Source: Ilyonectria destructans (lineage: Eukaryota > Ascomycota > Sordariomycetes > Hypocreales > Nectriaceae). From it: a stretch of 64,000 nt of DNA. The notes beneath the pieces were generated by a model. That model did not search any database, was not told the DNA's origin, and saw nothing but the letters and a program-made list of their open reading frames with translations. Positions 48,209 to 58,921 of the stretch are shown here, in pieces. The translations under genes were made by a program, and so were the position numbers. Position 1 is the stretch's first letter. Every line of letters starts with the position of its first letter. The DNA is taken from assembly GCA_020740775.1 (NCBI GenBank), contig JAHEWK010000018.1, positions 1,302,001-1,366,000 of the forward strand, written 5' to 3'.

Positions 48209-51073
48209 ATGGCCATGAATCCAAACATCAACATGGCCGCCATGAACCAAATGGGCGGTCCTGTTGGCGGCGCTCCCATGCCCATGATGAATAATGGCGC
48301 CGTCAACCCTCAGGCTGCCGCCCAGGCTGCTGCCGCTGCCGCTGCCCGACAGCAGCAGATGAACGACGGCCAGCGCGGTGTGCTCAACACGTACATCTAC
48401 GAGTACTTTATTCGATACGGCATGTACGACTGCGCTCGCTCCCTCCTCAACAGCGATCAACAGGTCAACGTCCTCAAGGAAGGCGCGAACCGTCGTCGCG
48501 ACGAGAACGGCAACGTAATCAATGGCGTCGGCGACGACCCCATGGATACCGATTCCAAGGACGACATTGACGCCAAGTTACCCGACGGTCTCCCTCCTCC
48601 CAAGCTACCCATGCCTGCCTCCGACACCTCCTTCCTCTACGAGTGGTTCTGTCTGTTCTGGGACATTTACAACGCGCAACGCGCCAAGGGCGGCAACGGC
48701 AACGTCAACCAATATGTGGCACACACTCAGGTATGTCTCGTGGTTCTCCCACCATCTCCATATGCCCTCTCCTACGCCCGTCGCGGTCCTCTGCTCCTTT
48801 TTATTGCCTGCGGGCTTTCCTCATCAATCCCTAAATGCCGCCGATGGCGGTGATTCTTTATAAACGTTGACCCCTTACAGCAACAATCTCGAATGAAACA
48901 GAACCAGCAACAGGAACTCCTCCGCCAGATGCGGCCCGACATGACTCCACAGCAGTTCCAAATAATGCGTAACATGCAAAATGGCGGCATGGCCATGAAC
49001 ATGAAGCAGGGCAACCTCGCTCGCGCCGCTATGGCCAATAACCAGAACAAGTAAGCCTTCCCCCGTCTCACAAACACGACGTCCCTGTGTAACCCCGAAC
49101 CCATAATCTAATACACACTGTCTAGTCCCCAGATGCAAATGCTCCAGCAGCAGGTCAAGCAAAACCAGATGCAGAGGGATCCCTCTGGCATGGACGCCAA
49201 CCGCGAAAGACCCTCCTCCCCCGCCTCCGGCGAGAACGCCCCTTCACCTTCCAAACGACAACGCATTGACGGTGCTCCCTTCAACCCCAACCAGCCCGGT
49301 GGTATGATGCCCAACGGCCGCCCGGTTCAGGGCATGCCTGGTCAACAGATGCCTGGTAACGGTAACGCCGCCGCTCACCAGATGCTCGCCGCCAGCGGCA
49401 TCAACCCGAACAATCTGAACCCCCAGCAGTTCCAGAACTTTGCCAACGCCCCGCCAGCCGCTCAGCAGAAGTCCATCGCAACATACGCTCAGAATCTCCA
49501 GCAGCACCACGGGAACCAGATGGGGAACAAACAGATGCCTGGTGCAGGTGGTCCTCAGGGCCAGGGATCTCCGATGCTCCCTCAGGGTCCGGATGGCACT
49601 ACCTTGAGCGCTTTCTATAACCCCAACGAAATGGGTGGTCCCGGTGGCATCCGGCCAGGACCCGGAGGCCCTCAGGCCGCTGGTAGCAGCAATCACGCGC
49701 TCCAGGACTACCAGATGCAGCTGATGCTCCTTGAGCAACAAAACAAGAAACGACTCATGATGGCCCGTCAAGAACAAGACACTATCGGCGGTGCACCTGG
49801 TGGTCCTGGTGGTCCCCCCGGGCCCAACGGACAGCCATTCCCTGATGCCTCCCCTCAGGCCATGCGAACAGGTGCTTCCCCTAACCCTGCAGAGCAGATG
49901 AAGCGCGGCACCCCCCAAATGAACAATGCTGGTATTCCTTCGCCAGTCCCCGAGGGCGGCCAGTCTCGTGGCTCTCCCAACCCCGCCATGAACTTCATGG
50001 GCAACCATGTTGATCCCAACATGGGTCCTCACTTCTTCAAGGGCATGGATGGCAACATGGCTACCCAGCAACAGATGAACGGCATGAGGCCTCCTAGCTC
50101 GCACCCTGGCCAGCCATTCAACGGACAGATGAACCCGCAGCAGATGATGGCTGCTCGACAGCAGCAAGCACAGCAGCAGGCAGCACAGCAGCAGCAGCAG
50201 CAGCAGCAAGGCCAGCCAGGGCAGCAGCCCCAGGGTCAAGGTACCCCTCAGCAATGGCAACCTGGACCTAACGGACAGATGATGCCCCAGGGTATGCAAC
50301 AGCAGAGTCCGCAGATTCAGGGAACGCCACAGCAGCGATCTATGCCACCCCCCTCGGCTCCTGCTGCCACCGGCAATGCCAACAACCGGACAACTGCCTC
50401 TCCCCAACAAGCTGCCGCAGCTCCTCCTACGCCTAACCAGGGCAACAAGCCGGCCCCCAAGAAGAAGGAGAGCAAGAGCGCCAAGGACAAGGTAAGCATT
50501 CTTTCGTATTTGATTTGGACATGAAGATTAACAAGCTTTCAAGCGCGCCGCCTCCCAGAAGAAGTCTAATCAGAATCTTAACAACGCGGGAGCGACCCCT
50601 GCTGGCGAGAACAGCGGCGAGCAAGACACGCCTGCACCTGCGACACCTATTACCCCGGCCACTGCAAACTTCAAGAATGGCCAGAACGCCAACGCTGGTC
50701 AGAACGGACAACCCACAAGTGGTCCCGCTGCTGCTCCCGCCCCTGCAGCTGTGGCCACGGTCACCACCGCTCCTCCCGTCCCTGCAGTTGCGCCTCAGGG
50801 TCATGGAGACCCCAACCAAAACGGAAGCCTTATGGACAACTTTGGCAACATGGTATGTTGGCCCCTTCCCATGTATACCCTTGAACTTGAGTGCTAACTA
50901 TACCTTTGCAGGACTTTGGAACTATGGAATTGGCTAACCCCTTGCAATCGGGCGATGTGCTCAACGACTTTGACTTTGACTCGTTCCTCCACGATGGTGA
51001 TGCGGATAACCAGCCGTTTGATTTCAACGGGGCGTTCTCTGGGATTGAGAGCGGTGAGATTGGGGCAGAGTGA
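48209..51073 (+). CDS. som1: LisH-domain developmental regulator SomA/Som1 (Flo8 family)
   Basis: Nuclear co-regulator downstream of cAMP/PKA that controls adhesion, conidiation and virulence in related fungi (Aspergillus SomA, Magnaporthe Som1, yeast Flo8). Exons 48209-48730, 48881-49050, 49126-50491, 50544-50852 and 50912-51073 give 842 residues. The LisH motif lies at about 56-88 (LNTYIYEYFIRYGMYDCARS), followed by the conserved SDTSFLYEWFCLFWDIYNA. The middle is very rich in Gln, Asn, Met, Gly and Pro, with a poly-Gln tract encoded by CAG/CAA near 50160-50210 and a basic SPSKRQRIDG segment that may be a nuclear signal. The C-terminus is acidic and aromatic (DFDFDSFLHDGDADNQPFDF), resembling an activation domain. 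Exon phases all agree. Confidence 0.92.
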
Positions 51074-52170
51074 AAGCGGCGGCAAACGCGTTGGGTCGGC
51101 ATTAACATCTTGGGTCAAACTAATTCTGGCATCATTCGTCATGGCGTTTTTATGTGGAAATTATATCATGGTCATGCGGCGATCAGGTCCCAGGGGGGTT
51201 ATTGCTCCTCTGTGGTGGCTTATGGGGAAAAGAGTTCTTGTGCTTTACTTGTCAGATGTTTTCGTTGCTCTTTATACTCTTGTGGAACTTGGCTTACAGC
51301 TCTCTTTTCCTTCTCCTTGTCTTCCCTTTTCTTTTTTTCTTTTTTCTTTGTTTGTCCAGTGTCATTCCGGCCGTTGACGGTTTTCAAAGCAAAGATATGG
51401 TGGGGAACGGCGGAGCGAACCCATCTCCTGTAAAGTGCTATTCGGTGTATTCTGATGCTAACTGCGAAAATCACATACCATACTATTTTTTTCATGTATC
51501 ATCGAAGAAGAAAAGGCCGAGATTTCTTGTTCGACTTGAGTGCACAGCAGACGGTTGTCGTTTCCGCGTGTCATTTGACAGTGATTGTAATGAAGTATGA
51601 TGAACGAGGCATCTCAACTCTCACCTACTCCAGTGGAAGCGAGGAATGCGATCCACGCATGACAAGGGAATACCCCCTCAACGAGAACTCTCCTTCTCCT
51701 CGGAGGTATCTTGGCGTCGGGATCACCAGTTGATGTGTTTTCGTATGCACGCAGCCATCGTTTGTCTATCCATTCTTTGGCTCAAAGTCCATAGAGCTGT
51801 CCGTTACGGAAAGGCAAACACACGTATCATTAACGGCTACCGGGAAACTCAAAATGTATGAACAATCTCCTTTTGTATGGTTTCTCAATTGCGCCATTGC
51901 TTAATCTAGGGTATCTAAAGGGTTCTAGAAAGAATAATACATTTCAACAAATAACAGCAGAAAACAAACACAACACAATCAACGGTCCCGTTGCCTCACA
52001 GGGCAACAAATGACCTTCTCTGTGACATCTTGAGCACATCAACGTCTGAAATAACGAGGGCGACTGGTTGGTTTGTCCTCACTGACCGCGGGTCAATGGG
52101 TTGAAGAAGCGAAAAGGTGCCTCCAGACTGCACGCAGCCGGGGCAAAGACAAAGACGCGCTGCGGCTTGT
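51074..52170. other. Convergent 3' region between somA and the GH16 gene
   Basis: AT-richer 3' flanks of two convergent genes. Frames in it (such as 51154-51600) follow directly from the somA stop and have low-complexity Phe/Leu-rich content, so they are treated as UTR. Confidence 0.6.
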
Positions 52171-53073
52171 CTAGGCGGACTCATAAACGGCAACATACAT
52201 GACTTCCATCATGTTGGCGTATCCAGATTCGGTGGCCTCATCGGGGTAACCCTAGCGAGTAGAGTTAGTTGTGAGTTTCTCGGTCTAAGTTGGGAATAGG
52301 GGTATACTTACAGGCCAGTTACCACCCACAGCAACGTTGAGGAGAATATACATGGGAGAGTGGGCGAGAGTTCCCCACGTGCCCTCGTCACCCAGGTCGC
52401 TGCCGACGAGGCTGTGGAAGGGGGCGCCGTCGAACAGCCAGGTGATAGTTTCGGTCTGCCAGTTGCCCGAGGTACGATCAATGACGATGGCCCAGTAGTG
52501 GAGGTTGTTGTCTGGAATGGCGACCGCCTTGCCGAGACCACTGGGTTCGTTACAGACGCCGCCGCCAAGCTGACCGCAATGGACAGTGCCGTAACCGGTC
52601 AGGTCGCCATTGACACGCTCAAAGATGTCGAGCTCGCCGCATGTGGGCCACTCGGTGCCGTGGCGGATAGCGTCGCCGAGCATCCAGAAGGCGGGCCACA
52701 TGCCCTGCTTGCTCAGGGCATCACCAGTGCGCAGTTGGGCCTCGACGCGCATGATGCGGCCGGGCTGGGCCATCCATGTCTTCTTGGACTCGATGCGGCC
52801 CGAGGTCCACTGGCCATTGTCGGACTTGCAGGGGACGAGCTGGAGGGAGTCGCCGCCGGAGAGTTGGATGTTGGAGTTGGACTCGGTGTATTCCTGCAGC
52901 TCGTTGTTGACAGAGACATCGAGGGCGACGTTCCACGTGTCGAGGTCGACTGAGCAGCCTTGGCAGCCGGAGAAGGCATCTTGCCATACAATATTGAAAC
53001 CGTTGATGTTGGGGGCCTGGATGGCAGCTGTCAAGGCAGGGAGAGAGGCGTAGAGGGCGGTAGAGAAGCGCAT
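52171..53073 (-). CDS. Secreted GH16 endo-beta-1,3(4)-glucanase
   Basis: Retaining beta-glucan hydrolase or transglycosylase of family 16, probably acting in the cell wall or outside the cell. Exons 53073-52312 and 52251-52171 (60-nt intron, GTAAGT donor) give 280 residues. An N-terminal signal peptide of about 16-20 residues (MRFSTALYASLPALTAAIQA) is visible. The catalytic signature ExDxxE is CGELDIFERVNG, with nucleophile Glu147, Asp149 and acid/base Glu152. Other family landmarks are PGRIMRVEAQLRTG, GMWPAFWMLG, HYWAIVIDRT, TWLFDGAPFHS and LLNVAVGGNWPGYPDEAT, the last rebuilt across the intron. Six Cys residues suggest disulphides. There is no GPI signal or extra domain. Substrate preference cannot be told from sequence. 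Confidence 0.94.
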
Positions 53074-56000
53074 TTTTTCGAGGACGGCGGTGTAAGTGAC
53101 TTGATATCTGGAGTATAAATGTCGTCTCCGATGCGGACTTGGAAAGATAAGGACAGAAGTAAGTGTGTGTGGTTGTTTCTATGCACGTTGACAGAAACAA
53201 GAAGCTCGTTGAAGGACTGAACTAGCAACAGATGATGATGGCGAGCTAGAGAGAGGCTGGAGAGTATGTTGAGAATGACGGTGGCCTCCGGGGCAAATGA
53301 ATGAAAGCTAGGAGACAAGGCGTAGTATCAAATGAAAGACTTGGCCCACGATGGAGACGAGAAGAAACGACAGAAGGAGAACAATGAACGGGAACGCTTG
53401 GTTCGTCAGGCGGAGAGGGGAGTAGGAGAAAAAAGAATGGGGGTGGGAGCGAGAGAGACAGAGGGTGGGTGGTCCATGGCGATGTATGTGCGTGTCTGCA
53501 TATATATAATAGACATATAGTATATACAGTGGGTGAGTAGGGGGGGGGGGGGGATGAGAAGACTCGATGAGTCGATGGGGTCCTATCTGGTCTTGGCTGG
53601 GCTTGACCGGTCTAGGCTGTATGCAGGTACGCTCGTAGATGGGTCGTATGTATGGAGGCATGGCGCATGGATGGGATGGCGCATGGCGTGGGGCATGGGA
53701 TGGGACATGGCGCATAAGAGAGGTGGGGGTGATAGTGGTAGTGAGTACTACCGGGGAGCACTCCATACAACCGGGAGCGCGGTTTCAATGAAGCACGACG
53801 ATGGTCTAACTATGAGCGGAGGACGGCACCGCAACAACGGCGAACAGACCCAAGCTCTCGGGCGCCAACGACGGGAGATGTCCCAGGAGGCGTTATTAGG
53901 GAGCGCGCGAAGGGGCGCGGGGAGGACGATCATCCAAGCGACTACCACCCACAAGTCGGAAGCCAGGATGGAGAGCCAGACTTGCTTGGTTCCCGGGGGC
54001 CTCAATGAGAAATCCAGGGGTCAATGCTCGGGCTTGGCTCAATGCCTGGAGTCGGCCGGGGGGGGGGTTATCGGGGATCGTTGAGGTCCAGGGTCCCGGA
54101 GGTTTAGCCCAAGGCGTCCGGAGGTTTTCAGTGGCAGTGGCAGTGGCAGTGCCGTGTGTGAGCGCCGTGGGCTGGGAATTGGAACGCGGGAGGCGTGTGG
54201 CGGGCTTCCATTGGACACAAAGGGGAGATGTTCAGGGCACATGAAACCACGGTGCCAAGGGGTCCGGCCAGCTGGCAAGGGCTCCATGTGGGTGGGATGA
54301 GAGGGGGACCTGGCGATGCGATGAGGTTTGAGTCTCGGGCCTCCTGGTTGGCCAGCCTTGTAGTGGCCCGAGATGAAAAAAGAGAGCCCTCTCATATGAA
54401 CATAGCCAGAGTTGGTTTCCCTAGCGGTTAAGTTAGCCAAGAAACAGAGTCGGCGCCTAACTGGGCGCTTGACAATGACAATGACAATGGCAATGATGGA
54501 AGGGCCTCCCTCCGGCTTGGACGTTAAAGAGGGTGTGCGTCTCAAGTCTCAAGTGTCAACCCAGTCTAAGCCTAGGCCGGCCGCCTCTGTAGACCCGTTT
54601 GGCGCCCAGAAACAAGACAAGGCGACAGGAATGTTCACGGGGGGGGCACATCGACAAGCACACAATGGGAACAAGGCTGCATTTGTTCTGGGCTGCAATT
54701 GCCACATGTCCAGAAAGAGGACAACCGCCTCAATGCCAAGACACGAGACAACGGGCACCGCAGCTAGTGAGGCTCAACCTGACGATACAGAGGCCGTGCT
54801 TGCCATGCTGCTAGCCCGCCATGAAACGTGCCAATAGCGCGCCCAGCTCTTCATCAATCGCTCTACTTAATGTCTCCCTCGCTTATTGCACGGAGCGATA
54901 GCAGAGAAATTAATTCTTCAAAAAAGCAAACGGGAGGTTCGGGATCCATCCAATCCCCAATAGCCACGCTCAAGCGCAACGACTAACAACGAGCCAAGGC
55001 GTGACGAACCAAGGCATCAAAAGTCACTCGTACAATCAATTCCATCTCGGCGCCTTCCCTCCACTGTCCGTGTCCATGTCCGTGCCGCTGTCGCCGCATT
55101 GAGGTCCATCTCCCGGATCACCCTAAATTAACCTGCCCCCCCTCTGCATTTTGATCCCGTTTGGGGACTGGGCCGGTTCGGTTTTAGACACAGCATTGTG
55201 GTTATTTTTGGTAGCCGAACATGAAGATCCCCCCAAAAGGAGAGTCGGCCAAGATCGATCCATCTGACAAGCATGACACTTGCGGTTTTTCGTATCGCTC
55301 CCTCTCAGCCAAAGTGCGTGCATGCAATCGCAGCAGCAAACCTCGTAAACTTGTCGACAAATTGCTACTTTTGGCCGTGGGCTTGCAGGGGTGGCTTAGC
55401 CTTAGCCTACCCTGAACTGGACTGTTTTATTTCCGTGCCTGAGCACCTCACGACCCAACATCATGCATGCATGCATGTACATGTATCTCTGATACTAGCT
55501 CCCATGCCTCTCTATCTCGCTGTCGTCTTGGCCTTGCTGCGTTTGCTCTTCTCCACTGATATCGTGCGCCTTGTGCGTGATGGATCATGTAACCCTCTCT
55601 ACGTGTCAAAGTGCGTTGGTGTAAGTGTGTGTGGAGAAATATTTCTTTCTTCTCGCTCAATTTTCCCTCATATTCACACGGATTGTTTTTTTATCCAATA
55701 AAATTGCTCACAAGTGTTTCACCCTATCTTCCTCACATGCCTCGTGGTGTCTTTGCCGTTCTTCATTACAGCGGTGTGGCAGTTGACAGATCTCACCCGC
55801 TCTTCTGCATCCATCTAAAACATGAGTTGGCTGATGCGCTGGCAAACATCAAGGGTCCACCACCACCATGTCCAATTCACCCTGTACGAGCATGATTGTT
55901 TGCCCTACCGTTTCTTCTACTCTCACCGTAAGAGTCTCCTCGGGTTTTTTCTACTTCTTTTTTCCTTTCTTTTCTTGAACGAATCCAGCTGCCAACGTGA

Positions 56001-56359
56001 CTGCCCACGTTTTGGGTCCGGCCTCTTGGTTCTGCAGCCAAGCCACCGCGAACCCAACTTTGGTTTGTTCTGCAGATTCGTGTATCCAATGATTTATCCT
56101 AGCCATGCCTAATGACCTGCAGTATCTTGCGGGCCCTGCCTACGGGGGGGCCCTTAGATACTGGCTGGAACCCTGTACTCGTTTCTACAAAGTCCTGTTT
56201 CGTGTTGTCCAGTATCGACTCGGCCATGGATCGGGCCCGTTCGTGACCAATTGCCAGACCGCTTCAGTACTTGTTTGCCTGTTCCTAGAGTTGGCCGCTG
56301 CAGAAGCCCGCAGCGAGGGACTGCTCATGTCATGTCATGTTGTGTTCGTTAGTAGCCCT
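53074..56359. other. Intergenic region upstream of the GH16 gene
   Basis: Holds the GH16 promoter (53.1-53.5 kb), a G-run of about 14 bases near 53540-53553, GATGGCGCATGG-like short repeats at 53645-53710, a CAGTGG repeat (54129-54150) and GACAAT repeats near 54470. Open frames reach 183 codons, but none is protein-like. The right end is 3' UTR of the gene at 56360. Confidence 0.55.
54129..54150. repeat. 6-nt tandem repeat (CAGTGG), about 3.7 copies
   Basis: Exact head-to-tail CAGTGG units in non-coding DNA. The same unit appears in short form near 600-618. Confidence 0.8.
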
Positions 56360-57250
56360 TCATGAGTCGGTCATGGCCATCGAGACGTCTGCGGCAGTGG
56401 TGGTTCCACTTCCAAGTGAGTCTCCCATCCGCTCGTTTAGGTGCACAATAGTATTCTCGTAGACGCGCGCTGCGTCTAGATGCAGCTGCTCTTCCTCTTC
56501 GTCCACCTCGCCGTCCCACGTACTCGGCCCTAGGTCATCCGTGTCGGTGTCCATTTCTCCATCTGTGCCGCTCTCCGTCTCACTCTCTTCATCATCTGCG
56601 TCGCCGCTGCTCATCACCTCTACCATCAGGACTCGACTTTGTTCGACAAGACTCCTACAGCGGACCATGTCGGTAATTGTCATTCCGCCACGCAGCCCGT
56701 TCTGGAACCCGGGCAGTGTCTCGCGGGTATTAAGGTCTTGGCCGCAGAGTAGACTGGCGAAACAGTGATCGAGCTTACGCAGTAGCGCAAAGGATGCTTT
56801 AGGTGAGGGCGGGAATGATCGAACATATTGCGTGAAATCGCTAGCGAGTCGTAGTAGGAAGGGAATCTGGAGCATGGCTACGGAGAGTGTTAACAGTGAC
56901 TCATAGAAACGCGCAGTTGGGCTGCACTTACGGGTACCGGAGAGCCACAGCGCATTGATAACCTTATCCAGATCTTTACAGACTTCGCTGAAGCTCTTGT
57001 AGCCCACTACCTTGTCCCCAGGCTCGGGGTTCCCAAACTTTTTGACGTAACGGCGCGAGGTCTCCATGAGTCGCTCCTCCACATACGTCCTGACCAAGCC
57101 CTCCTTGCTGGAGCCTGGCTGTAAAGACTTGCTTCGGGGATGGGGGAGGCCTGACGATGTGACAGACGACGCGGTTGAGGGCGCAGGAGATGGGAGCCCG
57201 CCTACAGGGTGGAAGAAGCCGCCAGGGCCGGAAGAGTTGCTGTCGGCCAT
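56360..57250 (-). CDS. Conserved fungal protein of unknown function, acidic C-terminus
   Basis: Exons 57250-56932 and 56877-56360 (54-nt intron) give 278 residues. No function is assigned. Residues 1-45 are Ser/Pro/Gly-rich and disordered. A central part of about 140 residues looks like a folded helical domain: LVRTYVEERLMETSRRYVKK, SFSEVCKDLDKVINALWLSG, and after the junction PMLQIPFLLRLASDFTQYVR, FALLRKLDHCFASLLCG and DMVRCRSLVEQSRVLMVEVM. An acidic linker (DADDEESETESGTDGEMDTD) and a short helix follow. It has the look of a conserved Pezizomycotina orthologue. It is divergent from TOM6, with 650 bases between start codons. Confidence 0.8.
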   Translation of the reverse strand: MADSNSSGPGGFFHPVGGLPSPAPSTASSVTSSGLPHPRSKSLQPGSSKEGLVRTYVEERLMETSRRYVKKFGNPEPGDKVVGYKSFSEVCKDLDKVINALWLSGTRKCSPTARFYESLLTLSVAMLQIPFLLRLASDFTQYVRSFPPSPKASFALLRKLDHCFASLLCGQDLNTRETLPGFQNGLRGGMTITDMVRCRSLVEQSRVLMVEVMSSGDADDEESETESGTDGEMDTDTDDLGPSTWDGEVDEEEEQLHLDAARVYENTIVHLNERMGDSLGSGTTTAADVSMAMTDS

Positions 57251-57900
57251 TGTTGTTTCGGATTGCTCGTATAACTGTTGTCGTGGTTGAGGCGAGCTGA
57301 AGTGAGTGAGGATGAGAGAATTGAAAAGGTAGGATCAATGGCCTTTTTATAGGAGCGCGAGCAACCTTGTTGATGTTCTTTGTTAGTGATTTTGTTTGCC
57401 GCTCCAGTGCTTGCCGCACGCGCTCATTGGGCGGGGAACCAGTGATATGAGAAGAATCTAGAAATCACGCAACGAGAGAGGACAAAGAAGTCAGTCTCTT
57501 CAAGCTCTGGCTGCAGAGCTTGAACCGACGGTATCTCAAGGTCGGGATCTCAAGGTCGGTACCTCAAGGTCGGTATCTCAAAGCCACCGCGGGGTTGTTG
57601 GCTTAGTGATGCTGATGCCGATGATGACGGCGGGACCAGTACGTACTGTGACCCCGCCAAACCGAAACAGACCAATGACCAGCTTGGTTTTCAGCGCGCC
57701 TACCTCTGTAAACGCGCATCATGTGATTCAGCCGCTATCGCTCTTTATCGGTGATTGAAGCTTCCTGGCTTCTGGCTCTGCCGTACCAAAATTTTCCCCA
57801 ATTAAACCGCCAAATTCAAGCCAACTCGTCGTCATCAGCGCGAATCTGCCCATCAACGCCTGCCCTCTCCTCGCATTCGGACCGTCGACAGAAGTATACA
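57251..57900. promoter_or_regulatory. Divergent promoter between the unknown 278-residue protein and TOM6
   Basis: 650 bases between opposed start codons, containing four copies of a 14-nt repeat (57526-57581) roughly midway. Confidence 0.6.
57526..57581. repeat. 14-nt tandem repeat, 4 copies
   Basis: Adjacent copies of GGTCGGTATCTCAA with one to three changes each, located inside the divergent promoter region. Confidence 0.88.
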
Positions 57901-58202
57901 ATGGCTCCCAAGCGCATCGCCATCGAGAGGCCCTCCCGCCGCGCCCCCAAGGGCTTCCTCGGCGCTACCTACGACGCCCTTACCTTGTCCGACAACGCCG
58001 CTGTTGTCCGCAGCATTGGCATCTTTGGTGTGAGTCTAGTTCCCTGAGGCGTATAACCATGGCCAAGATCTGGATGCTAACATCGAGTAAACAGATTGCT
58101 GTGACGTTCCTCGCTAGCTCCTGGGGCGAGATTCTTCTGCCTCCGTAAGTCCCTCGCTGTGTCATAAACTCCGAACACAACTGACACTGAAGCAGTCAGT
58201 AA
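57901..58202 (+). CDS. TOM6: Mitochondrial import receptor subunit Tom6
   Basis: Small subunit of the outer-membrane TOM core complex that stabilises Tom40-Tom22 association. Exons 57901-58029, 58095-58144 and 58196-58202 give 61 residues. The N-terminus is basic (MAPKRIAIERPSRRAPKGFL), followed by a linker and a single C-terminal transmembrane helix (about 39-56: SIGIFGIAVTFLASSWGEIL), ending LLPP. This matches Neurospora-type Tom6. The second intron is uncertain: if unspliced, its own GTAA donor completes Pro and gives TAA, ending the protein one residue earlier (stop at 58146-58148). Both forms have the same helix, so the call does not depend on it. Confidence 0.88.
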
Positions 58203-58921
58203 ATGAAAACCGAATCAAACCGCGACGCATTCCTTGGAGGAGCCGGCGACATGGCACAGACTATCTCGCACGCCAATATCGAAGCAATATAATACCTTGT
58301 ACAATAGAAAAGAGTCTGGTGTACGTTTAGCGGGACTGGATCCGTTCGAAATCCCAGAGAGAGTCATAGTCATGATGGATGGGCGTTGAGCCGAAATGAA
58401 CACCGCTACATGTGGATGATTGCCATGCCTTTTTGTTTCCCCATACTGATTGATGTGTCTCGTCGTTTTCAGCCAGTGCGCATCGGCTCGATGCGGAGTA
58501 TGAGCTCCCTGAGCCTTGACCATGTGATTGGGTTGTCATTGCGGTTGATGTGAAGCATGAGAAGGAAGAGGAAGAGGAAGAGAGACCTTAGGGTCCTATC
58601 CAGTCTTCCCATTTCAACCTGCTCCCTCACGTCTACCACTCGCACTTGCCTTTTCTATGTCACCAGCCTTCCATTCCCACGTGCCTACTTCGATCAGTTC
58701 AACTACGTTACTTCCATGAGTTAGTTGCTGGAGAGCGATCTCAAACCAAACTCTGCATCATTTCTAGTTGGTCACAACCCACCAAGTGACTCCATATCAC
58801 CATTTCTGTTCAGTGATATCAACTGGCGACGCCCTCATTTTTAGCTACGCACTACTCAAGTCATTGCCGTCTCATCACTGGCTCTCGGTATTCCTGGACG
58901 GATACTGCTGCGCCGTCTCTC
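58203..58921. other. Intergenic region between TOM6 and the 701-residue protein gene
   Basis: 3' UTR of TOM6 and promoter of the next gene. No coding signal or notable repeat apart from a short GAAGAG-rich run near 58560-58585. Confidence 0.6.

Noticed and set aside
49244..50410. 388-codon minus-strand frame
   Set aside because: Antisense of somA exon 3; His/Leu-rich because of Gln/Pro/Gly codons on the sense strand.
56541..56768. Plus-strand Ser-rich frame
   Set aside because: Antisense of the acidic C-terminal part of the 278-residue protein.
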